This document shows, one piece after another, positions 44,653-53,869 of a stretch of DNA of 64,000 bases (position 1 is the first letter of the stretch; each line of letters starts with the position of its first letter). The DNA is from Pseudomonas sp. BCA17 (GTDB taxonomy: Bacteria > Pseudomonadota > Gammaproteobacteria > Pseudomonadales > Pseudomonadaceae). The stretch lies in the NCBI RefSeq assembly GCF_004519405.1, contig NZ_SGWI01000002.1:704133-768132 (forward strand). The letters are read 5' to 3'. A model generated the notes under the pieces. It worked only from the letters and a program-made list of their open reading frames with translations. It did not search any database and had not been told where the DNA came from. The position numbers and the translations under genes were made by a program.

Positions 44653-46023
44653 TTGGAGTTATCGACTGCCGCGTGGATGGTCCACGACACACGCCTCATG
44701 TTTTGCGTCCTGCTGGCCATCGCCAGCATCATCGTGCTGATCAGCGCGACCAAGTTGCCGCCGTTCCTTTCGATTCTGATCGGCACGTTTATCGCCGGTG
44801 TCGGCGCCGGGCTGCCACCGGAGGAAGTTGCCAAAGCTTTCAGTAAAGGCGCTGGAGCGATCCTCGGTGAGGCCGGCATCATCATTGCGCTAGGCTCGAT
44901 GCTCGGCGCATTGATGGCCGAATCCGGCGCAGCCGACCGTATTGCCACCACTTTGCTCGGGTTGGGCAAAGGCAAGTCATTGCCGTGGGTGATGGCGCTG
45001 GTGGCCATGGTGATCGGCCTGCCGCTGTTCTTCGAAGTGGGCCTGGTGATGATGGTGCCGATCATCTTTGTGATGGCCAAGCGTTCGAACCAGCCACTGC
45101 TGAGGATCGCCATCCCGGCGCTGGCGGGTATGACCACCCTGCACGCCCTGATGCCACCGCACCCGGGGCCGCTGATTGCGGTGGGTGCGTTGCACGCCGA
45201 TCTGGGCCTGACGATGTTGCTGGGTTTCTGCCTGGCGGTACCGGCAGTGATTCTGGCTGGCCCGATCTATGGCAACTGGCTGTCCAAACGCCTGCACGTG
45301 GATGAGCCGGCCGACATCGGCGCGCTGTTCAGCGCACCGCCCAAGGCCCCGCGCCAGCCAAGCTTTGGTGTGTCGTTGCTGATCATTTTGTTGCCGGTGA
45401 TTCTGATGCTGGGCAGCACCTTGGCCAAAGTCGCGCTGCCCGCCGACAGCACCATCGGCCTGACCTTGAAGTTCCTCGGCGAACCACTGATTGCCCTCGG
45501 TCTCGCCGTGATCGCCGCCGTGATCTGCCTGGGCTGGGCCGCCGGCATGCCCCGTGCCGACGTCGGCAATACCCTGCGCAAAGCCCTCGCGCCCATCGCC
45601 GTACTGCTGCTGACCATCGGCGCCGGCGGCGGGCTCAAGCAAACCCTGCTCGACGCCGGTGTCAGCCAGACCATCAGCAAGGTCGCCGAAGGCGCGCACA
45701 TGCCTTATCTCCTGCTCGCCTGGCTGATCGCCGTGGCCCTGCGCCAGGCCACCGGTTCGGCGACCGTCGCCACGACGACGACTGCGGGCATCCTCGCGCC
45801 AATGATGGCGGGACTGGCCGCGACGCAAAGCTCACTGGTTGCACTGGCGATCGGCGCGGGCTCGGTGTTCTTCTGTCACGTCAATGACGCCGGGTTCTGG
45901 ATGGTGCGTGAGTACTTCGGCTTGCAGCTCAAGCAGACCATCTGGGTGTGGTCGGTGCTGCAGACCATTGTTTCCGTCGTCGGTCTGATCGGTACGTTGC
46001 TGCTCTGGCACTTTTTGACCTGA
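44653..46023 (+). CDS. gntP: GntP-family gluconate:H+ symporter
   Basis: TTG 44653 lies eight bases behind AAGGAG and gives 456 residues; ATG 44677 is the alternative. The protein is a 12-14 helix GntP permease (KLPPFLSILIGTFIAGVGAG, FFEVGLVMMVPIIFVMAKRS, HALMPPHPGPLIAVGALHAD, QATGSATVATTTTAGILAPM, HVNDAGFWMVREYFGL). It imports gluconate or related sugar acids. No gntK or gntR is next to it, so the exact substrate is open. Confidence 0.92.
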   Translation: MELSTAAWMVHDTRLMFCVLLAIASIIVLISATKLPPFLSILIGTFIAGVGAGLPPEEVAKAFSKGAGAILGEAGIIIALGSMLGALMAESGAADRIATTLLGLGKGKSLPWVMALVAMVIGLPLFFEVGLVMMVPIIFVMAKRSNQPLLRIAIPALAGMTTLHALMPPHPGPLIAVGALHADLGLTMLLGFCLAVPAVILAGPIYGNWLSKRLHVDEPADIGALFSAPPKAPRQPSFGVSLLIILLPVILMLGSTLAKVALPADSTIGLTLKFLGEPLIALGLAVIAAVICLGWAAGMPRADVGNTLRKALAPIAVLLLTIGAGGGLKQTLLDAGVSQTISKVAEGAHMPYLLLAWLIAVALRQATGSATVATTTTAGILAPMMAGLAATQSSLVALAIGAGSVFFCHVNDAGFWMVREYFGLQLKQTIWVWSVLQTIVSVVGLIGTLLLWHFLT

Positions 46024-46026
46024 ACC

Positions 46027-47316
46027 TCAGGCGGCCAAAGTGTGGCGCTTGCCAAACAGCGCCACACTCGCCACGCCCACCGCCCCCATCACCACGCAGT
46101 AACCCACACAGATCCACGGACTGGTCGGCATCAGCGCAATCAGCAACAGCGGCGTGGTACTCGCCCATAGCGCGTAGGCAATGTTGTAGGTAAAGGAGAT
46201 CCCCGATACCCGCACGTGCGCCGGAAACAGCCCGACCATCACCGACGGCACCGCGCCGACTACGCCGCAGCTCAAGCCCGCCACAGCGTACGCCGCGCCC
46301 AGCCAGACACCACCGGCGATCAGGCTGGCGTACAACACCGCAACCCCTGCCGGCAGTAACACGCTGTAGACCAACACCGCGCGCCAGGCACCGATGCGGT
46401 CTACCAGCAGGCCGGCGAGCACGCAGCCGATATTCAGGAAGACAATACCCAACGCGCTCAAAGCGAAAGTGTGGCTGGGGCTCATGCCGAAGGTTTTCTG
46501 CATCATGGTCGGGGTGATGACTACCAGCACTACCACGGCCGATGTAAGCACGCATGTGAGGATCATCGCTGGCAGCAATACGGCGCGATGATCACGCAGC
46601 ACGGTGCGTAGCGGCAGTTCGGCAGCGGCCAGGCGGCGGGCCTGCATTTCGAGGAATACCGGGGTTTCGCTGAGCCAGCGCCGCAGCCATACGCCGATTA
46701 CACCGAAGACGCCACCGAGCAGAAACGGGAAGCGCCAGGCGTAATCAAGGATTTCGGCGGCGGTGAAGATTTGCGCCAGCAGCGTGGCGGTAAGAGCGCC
46801 AAGCAGGTAGCCGAAGGTCAGGCCGGCTTGCAGGAAGCCCAGGGCGTAGCCGCGGTGGTGGATCGGGGCGTGCTCGGCAACGAAGGTCCAGGCGCTGGGC
46901 ACTTCACCGCCAACCGCCGCCCCTTGCAGCACACGCAGCGCGAGCAGAATCAGCGGTGCGAAATAGCCGATTTGTGCGTAGGTCGGCATGATCCCGATCA
47001 GCAGGCACGGCAAGGCCATCATCAAAATACTCAGGCTGAACACGCGTTTGCGCCCTAGATGGTCGGCGAAGTGCGCCATCAGGATGCCGCCCAGCGGGCG
47101 CGCGAGGTAGCCGGTGACGAAGATACCGAAGCTTTGCAGCAGGCGCAGCCACTCGGGCATCTGCGCAGGGAAGAACAATTGGCTGAGGGTCAGTGCAAAG
47201 AATACGAAGATGATGAAGTCGTAGATCTCCAGGGCGCCGCCGAGGGCAGCCAGGCCCAGGGTTTTGTAGTCGGAGCGGGAAAAACGCTGCGCCTGTGGAG
47301 AGAAGCTGGCAGTCAT
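46027..47316 (-). CDS. MFS transporter, metabolite:H+ symporter type
   Basis: A 429-residue 12-helix permease of the MHS subfamily (citrate, alpha-ketoglutarate, proline/betaine). Signatures: GGALEIYDFIIFVFFALTLS in helix 1, ARPLGGILMAHFADHLGRKR in loop 2-3, LQGAAVGGEVPSAWTFVAEH. The substrate is probably a carboxylate, but this is inference. Its stop is three bases from the stop of the convergent gntP gene. Confidence 0.9.
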   Translation of the reverse strand: MTASFSPQAQRFSRSDYKTLGLAALGGALEIYDFIIFVFFALTLSQLFFPAQMPEWLRLLQSFGIFVTGYLARPLGGILMAHFADHLGRKRVFSLSILMMALPCLLIGIMPTYAQIGYFAPLILLALRVLQGAAVGGEVPSAWTFVAEHAPIHHRGYALGFLQAGLTFGYLLGALTATLLAQIFTAAEILDYAWRFPFLLGGVFGVIGVWLRRWLSETPVFLEMQARRLAAAELPLRTVLRDHRAVLLPAMILTCVLTSAVVVLVVITPTMMQKTFGMSPSHTFALSALGIVFLNIGCVLAGLLVDRIGAWRAVLVYSVLLPAGVAVLYASLIAGGVWLGAAYAVAGLSCGVVGAVPSVMVGLFPAHVRVSGISFTYNIAYALWASTTPLLLIALMPTSPWICVGYCVVMGAVGVASVALFGKRHTLAA

Positions 47317-47402
47317 GTGAAAGCTCGGCAGACAAACAAAATGGCGTGCAGGTTATGAGCTGGGACCAATCATGGCAATCACGACAGATATATTTGTTTT
47401 CC

Positions 47403-47416
47403 TCATCGATCGATGA
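47403..47416. promoter_or_regulatory. 14-base perfect palindrome between MFS and AtoE-type transporter genes
   Basis: TCATCGATCGATGA is perfectly self-complementary and sits in the middle of the 186-base divergent promoter region. It could be an operator for one or both transporters; no regulator gene is adjacent. Confidence 0.4.
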
Positions 47417-47502
47417 AGATAACTGCATTCCCTTATCAAGGGCCGTAGCGGAACATGCCGTAAAACTGCCAAACCCCATAATAAATACAAGAGGAATGAC
47501 TC

Positions 47503-48921
47503 GTGGCCGATGCTATCGAAGAAAGCCGCTATGCCCGATTTGCCCTGCGTTGCTCCAACTTCGCCGAGCGCTGGTTTCCTGATTCCTGGGTGTTCGCCGC
47601 CCTCGCCGTGATCATTGTTGCCGTGGCGACCCTGGGTATGGGCGCCGCGCCGACCGAAGCCGCCAAGGCTTTTGGTGACGGTTTCTGGAGTTTGATCCCG
47701 TTCACCATGCAGATGGCCTTTGTGGTGATCGGTGGTTATGTGGTGGCCAGCTCGCCGCCTGCCGTGAAGTTGATCGACCGGTTGGCTCGTATCCCGAAGA
47801 ACGGCCGCTCGGCCGTGGCCTGGGTGGCGTTGATCTCCATGCTCGCGTCCTTGCTCAACTGGGGCCTGTCCCTGGTGTTCGGTGGGTTGCTGGTGCGGGC
47901 ATTGGCCCGGCGCACGGATCTGCGCATGGATTACCGTGCTGCCGGTGCGGCTGCCTACCTGGGCCTGGGTGCCGTGTGGGCACTGGGGTTGTCGTCATCC
48001 GCCGCGCAGTTGCAGGCCAACCCGGCGAGTCTGCCGCCATCGATCCTGTCGATCACGGGGATGATCCCGTTCACCGAGACCATCTTCCTGTGGCAATCCG
48101 GCGTGCTGTTGCTGGCGCTGATTGTGGTCTCGCTGATCATCGCCTATGCCACCGCACCGGGGCCGAACAGCGCCCGCGATGCCAAGGCGTGCGGGGTCGA
48201 CCCGGCCTTCAACCTGCCCAAGCCGCAAGCACCGAGCCGCCCCGGCGAATGGCTGGAACACAGCCCGCTGCTGACCATCCTCCTGGCGTTGCTGGCCGCC
48301 GGTTGGCTGTTCCATGAGTTTTCGACTAAGCCGGCGATCAGTGCGATCTCGGGGCTGAACACCTACAACTTCCTGTTCATCATGGTCGGCGCGTTGCTGC
48401 ACTGGCGCCCACGCAGCTTTCTCGATGCGGTGGCTCGCGCCGTGCCGACCACCACCGGTGTGCTGATCCAGTTCCCGCTGTACGGCTCGATCGCCGCGTT
48501 GATGACCGTGGTCAAGGGCGGCGATGGCCAGACCCTGGCGCACCATATCTCGACCTTCTTCACCTCTATCGCCTCCCACGACACCTATGCGCTCTTGATG
48601 GGCGTGTACTCGGCGATACTCGGCTTCTTTATTCCGTCAGGTGGCGGCAAGTGGATCATCGAAGCACCTTACGTGATGCAAGTGGCCAATGACCTGCAGT
48701 ATCACTTGGGCTGGGCGGTGCAGATCTACAACGCCGCCGAAGCGCTGCCGAACCTGATCAATCCTTTCTATATGCTGCCGCTGCTGGGCGTGCTGGGGTT
48801 GAAGGCGCGGGATCTGATTGGGTTTTCGTTCGTGCAACTGCTGGTGCACACGCCGTTGGTGTTGTTCCTGTTGTGGGCGCTGGGGACGACGTTGAAGTAT
48901 TTGCCGCCGGTGATGCCTTAA
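47503..48921 (+). CDS. atoE: Short-chain fatty acid transporter, AtoE/TIGR00366 family
   Basis: GTG 47503 behind AGAGGAA gives 472 residues and about 12 helices. AtoE-family blocks are present: ERWFPDSWVFAALAVIIVAV, SSSAAQLQANPASLPPSILS and FFIPSGGGKWIIEAPYVMQ. AtoE takes up acetoacetate/butyrate-type acids. No atoDAB genes lie near, so its metabolic partner is elsewhere. It is divergent from the MFS gene. Confidence 0.9.
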   Translation: MADAIEESRYARFALRCSNFAERWFPDSWVFAALAVIIVAVATLGMGAAPTEAAKAFGDGFWSLIPFTMQMAFVVIGGYVVASSPPAVKLIDRLARIPKNGRSAVAWVALISMLASLLNWGLSLVFGGLLVRALARRTDLRMDYRAAGAAAYLGLGAVWALGLSSSAAQLQANPASLPPSILSITGMIPFTETIFLWQSGVLLLALIVVSLIIAYATAPGPNSARDAKACGVDPAFNLPKPQAPSRPGEWLEHSPLLTILLALLAAGWLFHEFSTKPAISAISGLNTYNFLFIMVGALLHWRPRSFLDAVARAVPTTTGVLIQFPLYGSIAALMTVVKGGDGQTLAHHISTFFTSIASHDTYALLMGVYSAILGFFIPSGGGKWIIEAPYVMQVANDLQYHLGWAVQIYNAAEALPNLINPFYMLPLLGVLGLKARDLIGFSFVQLLVHTPLVLFLLWALGTTLKYLPPVMP

Positions 48922-48931
48922 CCGGCAGAGG

Positions 48932-48959
48932 AAGCACCTGTTGGTTGCAACAGGTGCTT
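48932..48959 (+). terminator. Hairpin after the AtoE-type gene
   Basis: AAGCACCTGTTG (48932-48943), loop GTTG, CAACAGGTGCTT (48948-48959): a 12-bp perfect stem ten bases after the stop codon. It has no T-run, so termination may be partial. Confidence 0.6.
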
Positions 48960-49046
48960 GCCTGTCACTGTCTTCGTTCCGTCACATTGCATTGCTACCG
49001 TCCTGCGAAATATCTTGCAACATCCCGCCAGCAAGGACTCTCCGCA

Positions 49047-50747
49047 ATGAGTGACGAGCACGAAGACCGCCCTTCCCCCGATTCCGTAGCCCAACCGCCG
49101 GTAGACACCAGCCGCCGGCGCTTCCTGGGGGGCGCGGCAGTGTTGGGAGTCGGCGCAACATTGAGTGCCTGCGGCAACGCCAACGAGACACCGGGTAAAC
49201 CGGTAGAGCGGCCACTTACGCCGCAAGAGCTGGACAAGGCCTTGCACGAGCAGGTGAAAACCGTGGTGGTGATCTATGCCGAGAACCGCAGCTTCAACAA
49301 CCTGTTTGCTGACTTCCCTGGCGTAGAGAAACCGTTGTCGGCGCTTTCCACCGCAGACGTCCAGCAACGCGACCGCGACGGCAGCCTGCTGACCACATTG
49401 CCGCCGGCCTGGGGCGGTGTGTTGCAAGTCGGTCCACAAACGGTGGACGGGGTGACCTATCCCAGTGAAGTGCAATTCCAGGAAAACCTGCCCAACGCAC
49501 CGTTCGCCCTCAAGGGCCCGAATGCTGAAGACCTGCCCCTGAGCCTGGTCACCCGGGACTTGTGGCACGTGTTCTATCAGAACCAGATGCAGATTAACGG
49601 CGGCAAGAACGACAACTTTGTCGCCTGGGCCGATTCCGGTGGACTGGTGATGGGTTATTACGCCCAGAGCCGATATTCCCTGCGCCTCTGGGACGTGGCC
49701 AAGGAGTTCGTGCTCTGCGATAACTTCTTCCAGGGCGCGTTTGGCGGCTCGTTCCTCAACCACCAATACCTGATCAGCGCCACCGCGCCGTTTTATCCAA
49801 ATGCGGCGCAATCGGTAGCCAAGGCGCAGATCGCCACCCTGCAAAGCGATGACCCGACCGACACGCGTCTCAAGCCGTTGGACAAGTCCCCCGCCAGCGC
49901 CATGACCGGCCCGCCCCAGTTTGGCCCGAGCGCGCTGACCCCGGACGGTTACGGCGTGAACACCCTGGCGCCGCCCTATTGGCCGACCTGGATTCGCGAC
50001 CCGCAAAACCCGGACTACGCCAAGGCCGACCTGCCCAACGTACTGGTGCCGCAGACCCACGAGCACATCGGCGATAAGTTGTCGAAAAAGAACGTCGACT
50101 GGGCCTGGTATGCCGGCGCGTGGCAGGCGACCCTGGACCAGTTCAAGGATTCGGGCGGCATTCCGAAAATCCCGAACTTCCAGTACCACCACCAACCGTT
50201 CAACTATTTCAAGCAGCAAGGGCCGGAAAATCGCGCGGAGCGCGACAAACGCCTGCGCGATGGCGGCTTGGGCGACGAAGCCAGCACCAACAAGTTCTTC
50301 GCCGATGCCCAGGCCGGCAAGCTGCCCGCCGTGACCTTCTACAAGCCCCAGGGCAACCTGAACATGCACGCCGGTTACGCCGATGTGGCCTCGGGTGATC
50401 GCCACATCGCCCGCGCATTGAAGGTGCTGCAGGAAAGCCCGCAGTGGAAAAATATGGTCGTGGTGGTCACCGTCGATGAAAACGGCGGCTGGTGGGACCA
50501 CGTTGCTCCGCCCAAGGGCGACCGCTGGGGGCCTGGCAGCCGGGTTCCGGCGCTGGTGGTGTCGCCATTTGCGCGCAAAGGCACGGTTGACCATACGGTG
50601 TACGACACGGCGTCGATCCTGCGCTTGATCACGCGGGTGTTCCAGTTGGAGAAACTCGACGGTCTCAAGCAACGTGATGACGCAATGATCGCCCGTGGCC
50701 AGAAGCCAATGGGCGACTTGAGTAACGCCTTGCAGTTCAACGTGTAG
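49047..50747 (+). CDS. Tat-exported phosphoesterase / acid phosphatase (AcpA-like)
   Basis: ATG 49047 gives 566 residues. The N-terminus has a twin-arginine motif and a hydrophobic core followed by a lipobox (SRRRFLGGAAVLGVGATLSA then C), so it looks like a Tat-dependent lipoprotein. The rest is the phosphoesterase (phospholipase C/AcpA, PF04185) domain: AENRSFNNLF with the metal-binding E-N, LNHQYLISATAPF, KQQGPENR and VVVTVDENGGWWDHVAPP with the metal ligands. It should cleave phosphate esters or phospholipid head groups in the periplasm or at the surface. Confidence 0.88.
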   Translation: MSDEHEDRPSPDSVAQPPVDTSRRRFLGGAAVLGVGATLSACGNANETPGKPVERPLTPQELDKALHEQVKTVVVIYAENRSFNNLFADFPGVEKPLSALSTADVQQRDRDGSLLTTLPPAWGGVLQVGPQTVDGVTYPSEVQFQENLPNAPFALKGPNAEDLPLSLVTRDLWHVFYQNQMQINGGKNDNFVAWADSGGLVMGYYAQSRYSLRLWDVAKEFVLCDNFFQGAFGGSFLNHQYLISATAPFYPNAAQSVAKAQIATLQSDDPTDTRLKPLDKSPASAMTGPPQFGPSALTPDGYGVNTLAPPYWPTWIRDPQNPDYAKADLPNVLVPQTHEHIGDKLSKKNVDWAWYAGAWQATLDQFKDSGGIPKIPNFQYHHQPFNYFKQQGPENRAERDKRLRDGGLGDEASTNKFFADAQAGKLPAVTFYKPQGNLNMHAGYADVASGDRHIARALKVLQESPQWKNMVVVVTVDENGGWWDHVAPPKGDRWGPGSRVPALVVSPFARKGTVDHTVYDTASILRLITRVFQLEKLDGLKQRDDAMIARGQKPMGDLSNALQFNV

Positions 50748-50869
50748 GTTTTCTTATCCAATAGCGACACGCCTGGAGATTTAACACGCGGTTTTGCTGG
50801 TCAGCCGCTACTGTGTGGGGGTGGGCCTTCACCCCGCGCAGACGGGCTTTCGCTGACAAGGAATCAAGC

Positions 50870-52039
50870 ATGTTCAAACCGACCAGGTTGTCTTTCGCCC
50901 TGGCCGCACTCATGGGGAGTGCGGCCGTACAGGCTGATATCGAGGTGCCGCTGGGCAGTACGCAGCGCGTCACCCAGTTGTTCGCTTTCCCCAATAATTG
51001 CAACGTGATCTGCTTTCGGCCCTGGACGCTGGAACAGACCGTCGAGCACTACTTGAACCAGAGCCTGCAGCGTGACGGCTATAGCCGGGCCAAGGTCAGC
51101 GTGAAGACCCACGAGGGGCAGCTCTCGGCGACCTTCAGCGGCGTGCCTGATAACTACGGCCGCCCCTTGACCGCGTTGCTCGACACCGCCAACCTGGCTT
51201 ACCACGGTGCCAGCAAGCTCAACAGCGACGGCAAGTGGGCGTACAACTGGTACCTGTTCCTGCCGCTGGGCATGGCCCTGGAAAACCGCAAGAGCATTGA
51301 GCTGCTGCACTTCCCGCCGGACTATTCACTGACCCAGGCCCAGGACTATCTGGAGTCGGCCACCACCGACCGCTGGGCGGCCTTGCTCACCGACAACGGC
51401 ATCCCGGCCACCGAAACGCCGGGTTACCAGACCATCATCGATATCGCACCGATCGCCGCACCGTCTAACGCAGGCAAGGATCTGGAGGCCGTCTACAGCT
51501 ATTTCACCGATTACCAGACGCGCATGGTCAAGGAACTGAGCCTGACGCCCGGCGGCTCCTTGCCGATGGTGGCGTTCGGCGCGCCAGTGCGCAATTGGAT
51601 CAAGCAGCAATACGGCCAGACCGTGGGCGTGCTGAGCCTGGCGCAGATCAGCCCTGCCGCGGGTAAAACGGTTTCGGTGCTGGGTTCTAACCATCCGAGT
51701 TATATCTGGTATGCGGCTGACCCGGCCACCTATGACGGTAACGAGCAGAAGGCCGATGAAGCGGGCTTGAAAGTCATGGGCCAGGACTTGAGCGCGGCCT
51801 GCTGGCAGGCCGGGATGGGACAGAAACCGGCCAGCGATCCCAACGTGTTGCTTCAGGCATGCATGAATACCTGGCAAGTCACGCGCAAGGAGCAGACCTG
51901 TGAGTTGTTCTATACCTCGGTACGCAACCTGACGCCGGAGCAAGCCAACGCCAAATGTGCCACGCCGGTCATCAAGGCACATCTGAAGCAATTGAAAACC
52001 GCCGCTCCAACACCCACGCTCGCCGCCCCAGCCTTATAA
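50870..52039 (+). CDS. Secreted protein of unknown function
   Basis: ATG 50870 behind AAGGAATC gives 389 residues with a clear signal peptide (KPTRLSFALAALMGSAAVQA, cut before DIEVP). I do not recognise the family. The mature part has a compact, Tyr- and Trp-rich sequence with several cysteines that could form disulphides (NNCNVICFRPW near the start; SAACWQ, LLQACMN, QTCELFY and NAKCATP in the last quarter) and an Ala/Pro-rich end. It stands 122 bases behind the phosphoesterase with its own leader and may be a periplasmic partner; this is only context. Confidence 0.75.
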   Translation: MFKPTRLSFALAALMGSAAVQADIEVPLGSTQRVTQLFAFPNNCNVICFRPWTLEQTVEHYLNQSLQRDGYSRAKVSVKTHEGQLSATFSGVPDNYGRPLTALLDTANLAYHGASKLNSDGKWAYNWYLFLPLGMALENRKSIELLHFPPDYSLTQAQDYLESATTDRWAALLTDNGIPATETPGYQTIIDIAPIAAPSNAGKDLEAVYSYFTDYQTRMVKELSLTPGGSLPMVAFGAPVRNWIKQQYGQTVGVLSLAQISPAAGKTVSVLGSNHPSYIWYAADPATYDGNEQKADEAGLKVMGQDLSAACWQAGMGQKPASDPNVLLQACMNTWQVTRKEQTCELFYTSVRNLTPEQANAKCATPVIKAHLKQLKTAAPTPTLAAPAL

Positions 52040-52052
52040 ATCACGCAAAAAA

Positions 52053-52086
52053 CGGTTTCTACTGTCAGAGTTGACAGTAGAAACCG
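52053..52086 (-). terminator. Strong 15-bp hairpin with a minus-strand T-run
   Basis: CGGTTTCTACTGTCA (52053-52067), loop GAGT, TGACAGTAGAAACCG (52072-52086). Six A precede it on the plus strand, so in the minus direction it is a canonical terminator; on the plus strand it lacks the T-run yet lies just behind the secreted-protein gene. Confidence 0.7.
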
Positions 52087-52182
52087 GGCCTGACTTCGAC
52101 GAACCTTGAACAGCACCCATCCGCTGCAGGACTGGTAGTCGGACACCATCAGCAAGTCGATGCAGCCTCACCCAGGAGCGTC

Positions 52183-52707
52183 ATGAAAACTCATGCCATG
52201 GACAAGGCCAAACCTGCTGCAAATGACTGCCTTTACCCCTTTAATACGCTGCTTGTCGAGCAGGGTTACCCTTCGACCCGGCAATTCAAGGTCTTGCACG
52301 ATGAAGGGGGCGCTGGAACCGGGATCAAGACCCGCGTGGCCTTCGACAGCCGCGTGCGCATCGCCAAGGTCTCCGGCTACGCAGTGAGCGAGCGACGCCT
52401 GCATACCTTGCAGCTGTCGTCACGCATTCACTTGTACGACCGCTGGTTCGCCGGTTTATTGAGACACTCGTGCAATCCGAACGTGTTTTTCGACACCACG
52501 TACCTGGAGTTGTGGAGCGTGCAGCCCTTACACGCCGGCACGATGCTGAGCATGGATTACGCCAGCACCGAGGACGCGTTGTTCCGGCAGTTCGCGTGCC
52601 AATGCGGCGAGCTGAACTGCCGGGGTTGGATCACCGGCAGTCAGGAGCCCCTGAACACCGAAGGCCAGGCGTTCATGGAGCAGTGGCGGATGCGCAAGCT
52701 TCCTTAG
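52183..52707 (+). CDS. SET-domain protein, putative lysine methyltransferase
   Basis: A 174-residue protein made up almost entirely of a SET domain. RHSCNPN at 94-100 is the SAM-binding NHS-C motif with R in place of N, the catalytic DY is at 125-126 (GTMLSMDY), and a post-SET zinc knuckle CQCGELNC follows at 139-146. SET enzymes methylate lysines; eukaryotic ones act on histones. Bacterial targets are mostly unknown. Here the gene is alone and its stop overlaps that of carbonic anhydrase by four bases. Confidence 0.85.
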   Translation: MKTHAMDKAKPAANDCLYPFNTLLVEQGYPSTRQFKVLHDEGGAGTGIKTRVAFDSRVRIAKVSGYAVSERRLHTLQLSSRIHLYDRWFAGLLRHSCNPNVFFDTTYLELWSVQPLHAGTMLSMDYASTEDALFRQFACQCGELNCRGWITGSQEPLNTEGQAFMEQWRMRKLP

Positions 52708-53348
52708 GCTTCACCCAACGGGCGCAAGCGATACTGCGGCGGCAACTGTTCAAAACCGCTGATGGTGGTATTCAAGCTCTTCCAGCGGCCGTCCTTGATG
52801 CCATAGATGCAGCCATGGATCGACAGGCTCTGCCCGCGGTGCCAGGCGTTTTGCACAATGCTGGTGTGGCCGACGTTGGCCACCTGCTGAATCACGTTCA
52901 GCTCGCAGAGGCGGTCGACGCGTTCTTCTTCGGTAGGCAATTGGGCCAGCAGGTCGCGGTTCTCGTAGTAGAGGTCGCGAATAGTGCGCAACCAGCCATC
53001 GATCAGACCGAACTGGCGATCTTGCATCGAGGCACGCACGCCGCCGCAGCCATAGTGACCGGTCACCAGGATATGCTTGACCTTGAGCACGTCGACCGCG
53101 TACTGGATCACCGACAGACAATTGAGGTCAGTGTGCAGCACGACGTTGGCCACATTGCGGTGCACGAACAGATCCCCCGGCAACATGCCGACGATCTCGT
53201 TGGCCGGTACGCGGGCATCGGAACAGCCGATCCAGAGGTATTCCGGCGTTTGCTGGCGGGCGAGCTTGGCGAAGAATTCGGGATCTTCCTGCTTGATCGC
53301 ATCCGCCCAGCGTTCGTTGTTATCAAGCAAGTCTTGTAGTTCGTTCAT
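52704..53348 (-). CDS. can: Beta-class carbonic anhydrase
   Basis: ATG 53348 gives 214 residues, the normal beta-CA length; the open frame further upstream (to 53408) has no family residues. Zinc ligands are C42 (in GCSDARVP, with D44 and R46), H98 and C101 (in GHYGCGGVRA). It hydrates CO2 to bicarbonate for biosynthetic carboxylations. A similar gene precedes rimI in other pseudomonads. It is convergent with the SET gene. Confidence 0.95.
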   Translation of the reverse strand: MNELQDLLDNNERWADAIKQEDPEFFAKLARQQTPEYLWIGCSDARVPANEIVGMLPGDLFVHRNVANVVLHTDLNCLSVIQYAVDVLKVKHILVTGHYGCGGVRASMQDRQFGLIDGWLRTIRDLYYENRDLLAQLPTEEERVDRLCELNVIQQVANVGHTSIVQNAWHRGQSLSIHGCIYGIKDGRWKSLNTTISGFEQLPPQYRLRPLGEA

Positions 53349-53487
53349 CAGGGAAAGCCTCAGGAATGATGCGCAGTTTTGTGACTGACAACCCGTCGTC
53401 CGGGTCACGCTGAGCGCTAATTAGCTTGAATCTTTAGGCAGCCACGCCTGTCCACTCACTATAAGCCCCACAGTATGAGGATAGGCC

Positions 53488-53853
53488 ATGACTGAATCAC
53501 GACGCCCTTTTGACGCCACACAGCCCGAACCGATTGATGACAACGAAGACCGCATGGGCTCAATGCGCGAACTGGACTTTGACGAGGATGAACCCTCCAC
53601 CCACATCGGTGATGAACGTGCGCGTGAAGCCGGGCTGACCGAAGCCTCTACCAACAATCATGAACCGACTGACGATGACATGAGCCCGGAAACGCTGATC
53701 CGTGAGGATGGCGCGCGGGATGCGCGGGAGGAAGGTGAAGATAATCCGGCTGACTTTGACTTGAGCATTGTCGATGAAGCAGAGATCGGCGGTGGAAATG
53801 GCCTGGATGAGGCAGAACTGGCCGACCTGGACCCCGTCGGCGAGAAGCGCTGA
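53488..53853 (+). CDS. Conserved acidic protein of unknown function
   Basis: A 121-residue, very acidic, probably disordered protein (DNEDRMGSMRELDFDEDEPS; GNGLDEAELADLDPVGEK) without signal peptide or membrane segment. Relatives in Pseudomonas are labelled serine kinase/phosphatase in databases, but no catalytic motif is visible. It stands alone between carbonic anhydrase (divergent) and rimI (convergent). Confidence 0.7.
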   Translation: MTESRRPFDATQPEPIDDNEDRMGSMRELDFDEDEPSTHIGDERAREAGLTEASTNNHEPTDDDMSPETLIREDGARDAREEGEDNPADFDLSIVDEAEIGGGNGLDEAELADLDPVGEKR

Positions 53854-53869
53854 AGCGCTGCCGAGCTGA

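Noticed and set aside
48918..50672. 584-codon frame opposite the phosphoesterase
   Set aside because: Antisense shadow without domains; the phosphoesterase has clear motifs and a Tat signal.
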